Shown here: positions 16,703 through 21,821 of the stretch, in pieces | Position numbering within the stretch: the stretch's first letter is position 1 | Layout: the number at the start of each line of letters is the position of its first letter | Source of the DNA: Bacillota bacterium | GTDB lineage: Bacteria; Bacillota; Clostridia; Clostridiales; Clostridiaceae | Direction: 5' to 3' | DNA: 21,821 bases | Assembly: GCA_023445445.1 (NCBI GenBank) | Contig: JAEXLD010000113.1 | Span: 1-21,821 of the forward strand | Program-made: the position numbers and the translations under genes | Notes under the pieces: model-generated | Database searches by the model: none | What the model was told of the DNA's origin: nothing | Seen by the model: the letters and a program-made list of their open reading frames with translations, nothing else

Positions 16703-17548
16703 TCATTTTATTTTGAATTCTTCTATAGCACTTCTAGTTATTCTTAACTTTTCTTCTATACCTTTTAAATTATTTCTAGCCATCCCTAAAAATAACATAT
16801 CAATAACTGCTAGTTGTGAAATTCTAGAACTCATTGCTCCTTCTCTTAAGGATTTTTCAACAAAAGGTATTCTTAAAACTATATCAGACATATCTGCTAA
16901 AGTATTATGTATGCTTGCTCTTGTAATTGATATAACAGGAATCCCTTCATTTTTAGCGTTATATACACTTCTAAGAACTTCTTTAGTTTCTCCTGAATAG
17001 GATATTGCAACAGCAACATCGCCCTTCTCCATAAGTGCTGATGCTGTCATTTGAAGATGGGTATCACTGTGAGCTATACATCTTACATTAATTCTACTTA
17101 ACTTATAATAAAAATCCATTCCAACTAAACTAGAACTTCCAACACTAAAGATATAAATATTTTTTGCTTTATTTAATAATTCTATAGCCTTTTCTAGTTC
17201 TTCTTCCTTTAAAACTCCAACAGTTTGATTCATTATAGAATCAATAGAGCTCTTTACCCCTCTTATTATGTTTTTTGTAGATAAATCATTATGAAGATAT
17301 TCAAAATCTTGTTCATCATCATTTTGTAAATTCACAGATAACTGTAACTTCATTTCATTTAATGAGTCAAAACCTATCTTTTTAGAAAATCTAACTACAG
17401 TTGGTGCAGAAGTATTTGTAATATCTCCAATTTCCTTGGCTGACATACTAATAATGCTCTTCTTATTACTTAATAAAAATTCTGCTATTAATTTTTCCCT
17501 ATCAGTAAAACTATCAAAATTTTGTTTAATATACTGCAATACGTTCAT
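16703..17548 (-). CDS. murR: MurR/RpiR family transcriptional regulator (HTH + SIS)
   Basis: A regulator of the RpiR family. The N-terminal HTH_6 domain spans about residues 1-75, with the helix-turn-helix near 35-57 (SAKEIGDITNTSAPTVVRFSKKIGF is its core region, in part). The C-terminal SIS sugar-phosphate binding domain covers about 126-250 with FSVGSSSLVG and AISYSGETKEV. The start is taken as ATG at 17548 because AGGG lies seven to eight bases upstream; the in-frame GTG two codons earlier sits right on that site. It lies behind murQ on the same strand, so the ligand is probably MurNAc-6-phosphate or a related amino-sugar phosphate. Likely binding sites are the TGAAAT-N3-ATTTCA palindromes before murQ. 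It could instead be a NanR/GlvR-like regulator, but the murQ neighbour favours MurR. Confidence 0.82.
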   Translation of the reverse strand: MNVLQYIKQNFDSFTDREKLIAEFLLSNKKSIISMSAKEIGDITNTSAPTVVRFSKKIGFDSLNEMKLQLSVNLQNDDEQDFEYLHNDLSTKNIIRGVKSSIDSIMNQTVGVLKEEELEKAIELLNKAKNIYIFSVGSSSLVGMDFYYKLSRINVRCIAHSDTHLQMTASALMEKGDVAVAISYSGETKEVLRSVYNAKNEGIPVISITRASIHNTLADMSDIVLRIPFVEKSLREGAMSSRISQLAVIDMLFLGMARNNLKGIEEKLRITRSAIEEFKIK

Positions 17549-17568
17549 TTTCACACCCTACTATTCTT

Positions 17569-17709
17569 TTATTTATTGATAACAAATTGAAATTGTTTAC
17601 TTCCTCTTATATATTTTAATAAAAATAAATCCTTTTGTAAAATAAAACCTATTATATTAGTCCTACTATCTTTTTCTTGACTAGTTGTTATTATTTGTAG
17701 CTCTCCCAT
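17569..17709 (-). CDS. Low-confidence 46-codon open frame between murQ and murR
   Basis: Between the murQ stop and murR the DNA stays open in the murQ frame for about 69 codons, to the TAA at 17569-17571. An ATG at 17707-17709 would give a 46-residue, Lys- and Phe-rich peptide ending QFQFVINK. There is no good ribosome binding site (AAGGG lies about 13 bases upstream). It may be chance, a leader peptide, or the remnant of a longer murQ-fused reading frame. No family is recognised. The stretch otherwise holds no obvious murR promoter or terminator. Confidence 0.2.
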   Translation of the reverse strand: MGELQIITTSQEKDSRTNIIGFILQKDLFLLKYIRGSKQFQFVINK

Positions 17710-17775
17710 ATATCTCTTGTAACCCTTATTATATATAGTTATATACCTAAATACTATCCTTTTATTATTGAAATC

Positions 17776-18684
17776 TTATTTAATGTTTTTTAAAGCTTCA
17801 GCAATATATCCTTTATTTTCATCTAGAATTGTCTTTGCTTCATCTTTATTTAAATTTGAAAGAATTATAAATATTGAAAGCTTAACATCATAATTAGTAG
17901 CTACCAATACCTTTTCAGCTTCTTCTCTTTCTGCTCCTGTTGCTTCACAAACTATATTCTTTGCTCTTTCTACTAGCTTCTCATTACTTGCTCTTACATC
18001 AACCATTAAGTTTCCATAAACTTTACCAAGCTTTATCATAGCTCCTGTTGACAGCATATTTAATACTAATTTCTGAGCAGTACCAGATTTTAATCTTGTT
18101 GATCCAGTTACAACTTCTGCTCCTACTACTGGTGCTATTGAAATTTTAGCTGCCTTTGCAACTTCTGAATTGGCATTACAAGTTACTGATACAGTTAATG
18201 CACCTATTTTGTCAGCATAATTTAAGCCACCGATAACATAAGGTGTTCTACCTGATGCTGCTAATCCAACTACAGTATCATTTTCACTTAAAGATATATT
18301 TATTAAATCTTCCATTGCTAGTTCTTTAGAATCTTCAGCACCTTCCTTAGCTCTGAATATTGCTTCTTTACCACCAGCAATTATTCCTTTAACTAATTCT
18401 TCTGAGACTCCATAAGTTGGTGGGCACTCTGATGCATCTAATATTCCTAGCCTTCCAGAGGTGCCAGCACCAATGTAAATAAGTCTTCCTCCTCTATGGA
18501 TTCTTTCTACTATTCCATCTACGGCTTCTGCTATATTTGGTAATTCCTTTTCAACTGCAAATGGAACTTTTTTATCTTCAGTATTGATTATTTTTAACAT
18601 TTCTAAAGTTGAAACCTTATCTATATTTTGTGAATTTTCATTTCTACTTTCCGTTGTTAGCTTTTCTAAATTTATTTTCTTCAT
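17776..18684 (-). CDS. murQ: N-acetylmuramic acid 6-phosphate etherase
   Basis: Cleaves MurNAc-6-phosphate into GlcNAc-6-phosphate and D-lactate, a cytoplasmic step of peptidoglycan sugar recycling. The 302-residue protein has a SIS fold with the family signature IGAGTSGRLGILDASECPPTYG split across about residues 71-92. Glu86 and Glu117 (EGAED) correspond to the catalytic Glu83 and Glu114 of E. coli MurQ with the same spacing. ATG at 18684 is chosen since GGGAGG lies eight bases before it; a GTG at 18702 in frame lies upstream of that ribosome binding site. E. coli MurQ has about 298 residues. The gene is followed after about 220 bases by murR. Its promoter overlaps a palindrome. No MurNAc transporter or kinase is in the window. 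Confidence 0.95.
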   Translation of the reverse strand: MKKINLEKLTTESRNENSQNIDKVSTLEMLKIINTEDKKVPFAVEKELPNIAEAVDGIVERIHRGGRLIYIGAGTSGRLGILDASECPPTYGVSEELVKGIIAGGKEAIFRAKEGAEDSKELAMEDLINISLSENDTVVGLAASGRTPYVIGGLNYADKIGALTVSVTCNANSEVAKAAKISIAPVVGAEVVTGSTRLKSGTAQKLVLNMLSTGAMIKLGKVYGNLMVDVRASNEKLVERAKNIVCEATGAEREEAEKVLVATNYDVKLSIFIILSNLNKDEAKTILDENKGYIAEALKNIK

Positions 18685-18736
18685 GTAAATACCTCCCAAC
18701 ACTTTAGGTTATGTTTTAAAAAGCTGTTACACTCTA

Positions 18737-18765
18737 ATAGTATCATATTTGAAATATCATTTCAA
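18737..18765 (-). promoter_or_regulatory. Promoter of murQ
   Basis: On the minus strand TTGAAA (18760-18765) and TACTAT (18737-18742) are 17 bases apart, with TGA directly before the -10 box (extended -10). The -35 and spacer are covered by a 17-bp palindrome, the arrangement expected of a repressed promoter. Confidence 0.7.
18749..18765 (-). promoter_or_regulatory. Candidate MurR operator O1 on the murQ promoter
   Basis: TTGAAAT-atc-ATTTCAA is perfectly symmetric over seven bases per arm. It overlaps the murQ -35 box. Two related sites lie at 18782-18796 and 18919-18933. Confidence 0.65.
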
Positions 18766-18781
18766 TGATATTAGCATTTTT

Positions 18782-18796
18782 TCGAATTATATTTCA
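18782..18796 (-). promoter_or_regulatory. Candidate MurR operator O2 (one degenerate arm)
   Basis: TCGAAT-tat-ATTTCA keeps one perfect half-site of O1; its centre is 32 bp from that of O1, about three helical turns, so both could be bound on one DNA face. Confidence 0.45.
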
Positions 18797-18838
18797 ATCT
18801 TTTTTTAATATTCATTATTATTCCCTTATATTTTTAAT

Positions 18839-18874
18839 AAAAAAGGAAGCTTAGTATATATTATCTAAGCTTCC
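18839..18874 (-). terminator. Intrinsic terminator of the aminopeptidase gene
   Basis: GGAAGCTTAG (18845-18854) pairs perfectly with CTAAGCTTCC (18865-18874) around a 10-base loop. On the minus strand a run of six T follows (A run at 18839-18844). It separates the aminopeptidase transcript from murQ. Confidence 0.92.
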
Positions 18875-18918
18875 GTAATTTATTTATTATTTTAAGTTGT
18901 TACAATTAATATATATTA

Positions 18919-18933
18919 TGAAATTATATTTCA
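18919..18933. promoter_or_regulatory. Candidate MurR operator O3 behind the aminopeptidase gene
   Basis: TGAAAT-tat-ATTTCA is a perfect 15-bp inverted repeat of the O1 type, two bases past the aminopeptidase stop codon and on the far side of its terminator from murQ. It may serve DNA looping with O1, or be a chance match in A+T-rich DNA. Confidence 0.45.
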
Positions 18934-18935
18934 AA

Positions 18936-20231
18936 TTATATATTATAGAAATGAGTAAATAACTTAATAGTATATTCATTATCCTTAACAGCTGCAAGCT
19001 CTCTAATTGAATGCATTGAAAGTAGTGGTGCTCCCATATCCATAACTGGAATAGTTAATAGTGATGATGTTATTGGTCCTATAGTAGTACCACCTCTAAC
19101 ATCAGATCTATTAAAGAACTTTTGATATGGAACTTCTGCTGAATTACAAAGTCCTTCAAATATAGCTGCATTATAGCTATCTGTGCTATAGCTACCTGAT
19201 GCTGCTGTTTTTAATACTGGACCCTTTCCTAATACAGGTCTATTAGTTGGATCGTGTTTTTCTTCAACATTTGGATGAACAGCATGAGCTAAGTCTGCAG
19301 AAATCATTAATGAATTTGCTAAAGCTCTATGAAGTCCTTCTCTATCCTTACCTAAAGCTAATGTTATTCTTTCTAATATATTTAATAATAAAGCTGAATT
19401 TGCTCCTTGAGCAGTTAAGCTTCCTATTTCTTCATTATCCATACATACCATAACCTTAGTTGATTTATTAGGTTTACTTTCTACTAATGCTTGTATTCCT
19501 GCATAAACCATCCACATATCATCTAATCTTCCAGCTGAAATAAATTCTTCATTTAAGCCTATAATAGCTCCCTTTTCAACTTCATATAGACCTAAATCAA
19601 ATCCTAGTATATCAGATGCAGAAACCTTTAATTCTTCTGCTAATATCTTAACTAAGTATCCATCTTTTTCAAATTTATCATTTATAAGACTTAATAAAGG
19701 TAATGTATCCTTTTGTCTGTTTACATTTAATCCTTCATTTACGTTTCTATTCATATGAATAGCAAGACTTGGTATTATTAATAATGGTTTATTTATATTT
19801 ATAAGCTTAATTTCTGGCTTTAATGGTGAAGTTCCTCTTAAAGTTACTTTACCTGCAATACCTAAAGGTCTGTCAAACCAAGTATAAAGAATTGGTCCTC
19901 CATAAACTTCAGTATTTAATTTTAAGTAAGTTCCTTCTGAAACCATTTCTGGATTTGCTTTAATTCTAAAGCCTGGTGAATCTGTATGTGCTCCAATTAA
20001 TTTAAAACCATCATTTTCAATATCACCATTACCAATAGTAAAGGCAATAAGAGCTGAATCATTTTTTATAACATAATACTTACCATCTTTTTGTAAGTTC
20101 CACTTATCACTTTCTTTTACTTCACTAAATCCATTTAAATCTAATCTCTCTTTAATAGTTTTTACAGAGTGATGTGCTGTTGGACTCTTATATAAAAAGT
20201 CAATTAAATCTAATGCTAAATCTTTTTCCAT
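18936..20231 (-). CDS. apeB: M18 family zinc aminopeptidase
   Basis: A cytoplasmic metallopeptidase that removes N-terminal residues, in this family often Asp or Glu. The 431 residues show every M18 element: HTDSPGFRIK with His82 and Asp84, GRLDD with Asp237 (bridging ligand), DNEEIGS with Glu267-Glu268, ADLAHAVHPN with Asp313, and His407 near the end (SMHSIREL). These match the His, Asp, Glu, Asp, His zinc set of eukaryotic aspartyl aminopeptidase. A central insertion domain, about residues 95-225, is present as in the dodecameric family members. ATG follows GGAGG at ideal spacing. It has its own promoter and terminator, so it is a single-gene unit. The substrate preference cannot be read from sequence; some clostridial members are annotated only as M18 aminopeptidase. 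Confidence 0.93.
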   Translation of the reverse strand: MEKDLALDLIDFLYKSPTAHHSVKTIKERLDLNGFSEVKESDKWNLQKDGKYYVIKNDSALIAFTIGNGDIENDGFKLIGAHTDSPGFRIKANPEMVSEGTYLKLNTEVYGGPILYTWFDRPLGIAGKVTLRGTSPLKPEIKLININKPLLIIPSLAIHMNRNVNEGLNVNRQKDTLPLLSLINDKFEKDGYLVKILAEELKVSASDILGFDLGLYEVEKGAIIGLNEEFISAGRLDDMWMVYAGIQALVESKPNKSTKVMVCMDNEEIGSLTAQGANSALLLNILERITLALGKDREGLHRALANSLMISADLAHAVHPNVEEKHDPTNRPVLGKGPVLKTAASGSYSTDSYNAAIFEGLCNSAEVPYQKFFNRSDVRGGTTIGPITSSLLTIPVMDMGAPLLSMHSIRELAAVKDNEYTIKLFTHFYNI

Positions 20232-20263
20232 TTGTATCCTCCTAGGTATTTTATTTTTATTAT

Positions 20264-20301
20264 ATCATATAAAAAGTTATTTATAGGGTAAACTTTTTAT
20301 A
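20264..20301 (-). promoter_or_regulatory. Promoter of the aminopeptidase gene with an inverted repeat
   Basis: On the minus strand TTTACC (20287-20292) and TATGAT (20264-20269) are 17 bases apart. The same DNA holds an 11-bp inverted repeat, TATAAAAAGTT (20268-20278) and AACTTTTTATA (20291-20301), with a 12-base spacer, so both promoter boxes touch its arms. Confidence 0.5.
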
Positions 20302-20302
20302 A

Positions 20303-20330
20303 TTGAATTTACTATTCTTTGGTATATAAT
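20303..20330 (+). promoter_or_regulatory. Candidate promoter of the cation transporter gene
   Basis: TTGAAT (20303-20308) and TATAAT (20325-20330) are 16 bases apart. The leader would be about 150 bases. I looked there for a manganese or nickel-cobalt riboswitch and saw no recognisable core. Confidence 0.5.
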
Positions 20331-20485
20331 TAATTTATGACCTTTAGAACAATATAATTTTATTATTAAAGTTTGAAGCCTTAAGTTTTATAATTAATAA
20401 AACTGCATATAAATAATTATTAGATAAAAGAATATAACTTATGTAATTTATTCAATAAATCTTTTTTATAAATAGGAGTGATAGT

Positions 20486-21667
20486 ATGCTTTCTAAGTTT
20501 TTAGTTAATAGCTTTATTAAAAACAATGAAGATATTAAAAATCCTAAAGTTCGTAATGCTTATGGAACTTTAGGTGGTATAGTTGGAATCATTATTAATT
20601 TTATTTTATTTCTAATTAAATTTTTTGTAGGTATGTTAGTTGGATCTATAGCAATTTCTGCTGATGCATTTAATAATTTATCAGATGCTGGCTCCTCTGT
20701 AATTACTATAATTGGATTTAAAATGGCAAGTAAACCTGCTGATGCTGAGCATCCATTTGGTCATGGAAGAATAGAATATTTGTCTGCACTTATAGTAGCA
20801 TTTTTAGTAATGCTTGTAGGTGTTCAATTTATTAAATCTTCTATAGAAAGAATTTTAAATCCTACAACAATAACCTTTGAAATTGTCCCTTTTATTCTTT
20901 TATTAATTTCTATTGGTTTTAAAGTATGGTTATCAGCATTTAATAAATTTGTAGGTAATAAAATTAATTCATCAGCTTTAAAGGCAGCAGCTACAGATGC
21001 CTTAGGAGATGTATTTACTTCAAGTACTGTTGTAATTTCTTTCTTACTTGCAAAGTTTACAACCTTCCCACTAGATGGGTATATCGGTGTTTTCGTAGCA
21101 TTAGCAATATTATATGCTGGCTTTGGTTTAGTTAAAGAAACTTTAAACCCATTACTTGGAGAGGCACCTGATCCTGAACTTGTAAATGAAATATGTGAAA
21201 AGGTATTAGCTTATCCTCTTATTTCTGGAGTTCACGACCTTATAATTCATAATTATGGTCCTGGAAGAATTATAGCATCTTTACATGCTGAAATTCCTGC
21301 TGATAAAGATATAATGGAAATTCATAATGTAATAGATAGAGTTGAAAGAGAGGTATCAAAGGATTTAAACATACATTTAGTAATTCATATGGATCCTATT
21401 TGTGTCATTACAGATGAAATTAAGGAAACCTGGGATTATGTTGAAACTGTCCTTAGAAAATATCCTGTAATTAAATCTATGCATGACTTTAGAATAGTTG
21501 GTGAAGGGGAATCTAAAAATCTTATATTTGATATAGTTGTTTCTCCAACATTATCTGCTCGTAAAAAGGAAAAGGAAAGAATGCTTAATGATATTAGGTC
21601 TTCTATTCATTCTGAGCATCCTCAATATAATTGTGTAATTACAGTAGACTACGACTTCATGGAATAG
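20486..21667 (+). CDS. Cation diffusion facilitator, manganese-type metal site, long C-terminus
   Basis: A six-helix proton/metal antiporter in the cytoplasmic membrane that exports divalent metal. The helix-2 motif ADAFNNLSD aligns with the metal site of CzcD (HxxxD) and YiiP (DxxxD), giving Asn63 and Asp67. The helix-5 motif TDALGDVFTSS gives Asp171 and Asp175. The Asn-Asp-Asp-Asp set is, to my knowledge, that of manganese exporters such as pneumococcal MntE, not of zinc exporters. HPFGHGR (89-95) is the conserved loop. Residues about 215-305 form the usual cytoplasmic dimerisation domain. Some 85 further residues (about 308-393) form a second soluble domain, making it longer than the common 290-310 residues. 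ATG follows AGGAG at 20474-20478. Manganese specificity is inference from the four residues. Confidence 0.88.
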   Translation: MLSKFLVNSFIKNNEDIKNPKVRNAYGTLGGIVGIIINFILFLIKFFVGMLVGSIAISADAFNNLSDAGSSVITIIGFKMASKPADAEHPFGHGRIEYLSALIVAFLVMLVGVQFIKSSIERILNPTTITFEIVPFILLLISIGFKVWLSAFNKFVGNKINSSALKAAATDALGDVFTSSTVVISFLLAKFTTFPLDGYIGVFVALAILYAGFGLVKETLNPLLGEAPDPELVNEICEKVLAYPLISGVHDLIIHNYGPGRIIASLHAEIPADKDIMEIHNVIDRVEREVSKDLNIHLVIHMDPICVITDEIKETWDYVETVLRKYPVIKSMHDFRIVGEGESKNLIFDIVVSPTLSARKKEKERMLNDIRSSIHSEHPQYNCVITVDYDFME

Positions 21668-21669
21668 TT

Positions 21670-21740
21670 AGAGTGTAAACAATATGTTGCTTGCTCCGTC
21701 GACTTCGCTCCAAGTCGCCACAACATATTGTTTACACTCT
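21670..21740. repeat. Long perfect stem-loop behind a stop codon, copy 2
   Basis: AGAGTGTAAACAATATGTTG (21670-21689) and its exact reverse complement (21721-21740) form a 20-bp stem. The 31-base loop holds an inner hairpin CGACTT-cgctcc-AAGTCG (21700-21717), plus CTCCGT (21694-21699) and GCTCCAAGT (21707-21715), both shared with the loop at 1385-1459. It begins two bases after the transporter stop codon. Only a weak pyrimidine tract follows. Confidence 0.8.
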
Positions 21741-21755
21741 TTCACACTGAAGGAA

Positions 21756-21781
21756 ATAATTCCTCAATACTTCGGAATTAT
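21756..21781. repeat. Short hairpin near the window end
   Basis: ATAATTCC (21756-21763) and GGAATTAT (21774-21781) form an 8-bp inverted repeat with a 10-base loop. It may belong to the control region or terminator of a gene beyond the window; its role is unclear. Confidence 0.3.
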
Positions 21782-21821
21782 GAATATAATTACGCCTTTA
21801 ACTGCATATGCTCTTTATACT

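Noticed and set aside
16535..16747. 70-codon plus-strand frame overlapping the small membrane gene and murR
   Set aside because: It runs through the terminator and the repeat element, and its translation is low-complexity Lys/Asn then Phe/Ser/Tyr; no ribosome binding site.
16713..17000. 95-codon plus-strand frame opposite murR
   Set aside because: Antisense to the SIS domain of a well-supported RpiR gene; no ribosome binding site or family resemblance.
19247..19453. 68-codon plus-strand frame opposite the M18 aminopeptidase
   Set aside because: Antisense shadow of conserved catalytic regions, with Leu-rich complement-type composition.
20331..20485. Possible manganese (yybP-ykoY) or NiCo riboswitch before the cation transporter
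   Set aside because: The leader is long enough, but it lacks the G-rich conserved cores of either class and is almost entirely A+T.

Overview
This window looks like ordinary chromosome from a low-GC Firmicute, most likely a cluster I Clostridium. The basis is the extreme A+T richness, A/T-ending codons, strong AGGAGG-type ribosome binding sites, short hairpin terminators and gene families typical of clostridia. I cannot name the species. There are no rRNA or tRNA genes, CRISPR arrays, phage genes or transposases.

Layout. (1) 78-3070, plus strand: a type I phosphodiesterase/nucleotide pyrophosphatase-like enzyme, a UMF1/Atg22-type MFS transporter, and a 61-aa DUF6440-like protein starting at TTG. 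(2) 3106-3125: a shared terminator hairpin between converging genes. (3) 3251-7013, minus strand: a YhgE/Pip membrane protein preceded by a promoter carrying two palindromes, then a two-gene unit, methylglyoxal synthase followed by a TetR regulator. (4) 7097-15682, minus strand: one 8.6-kb gene for a 2861-aa cyclic beta-1,2-glucan synthase-like protein (GT84 plus GH94). (5) 15683-16702: a gene-poor stretch with candidate divergent promoters around a palindrome, a probably frameshifted small membrane-protein gene, and an intact 73-aa membrane-protein gene. (6) 16703-20231, minus strand: a MurR/RpiR-type regulator, MurNAc-6-phosphate etherase MurQ and an M18 aminopeptidase. (7) 20486-21667, plus strand: a cation diffusion facilitator with a manganese-type metal site.

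How it works together. The TetR protein probably represses yhgE: the yhgE promoter has its -35 box inside one palindrome and a second related palindrome in the 5' leader. MurQ and the RpiR regulator form a peptidoglycan amino-sugar recycling unit, and three related palindromes (TGAAAT-N3-ATTTCA type) lie between the aminopeptidase gene and murQ, one over the murQ -35 region. A fourth relative (TGGAAT-N3-ATTCCA) lies between the glucan synthase gene and the small membrane-protein genes, hinting at a small cell-envelope regulon.

Two families of short repeats sit directly behind stop codons. One has long stems of unrelated sequence around a partly shared loop (after the first and last genes). 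The other is built of 7-nt units plus a hairpin (after yhgE and murR, with a weaker relative after tetR). I did not find a clearly new multi-gene system. The best leads are the operator sets, the stem-loop family and the giant glucan synthase.
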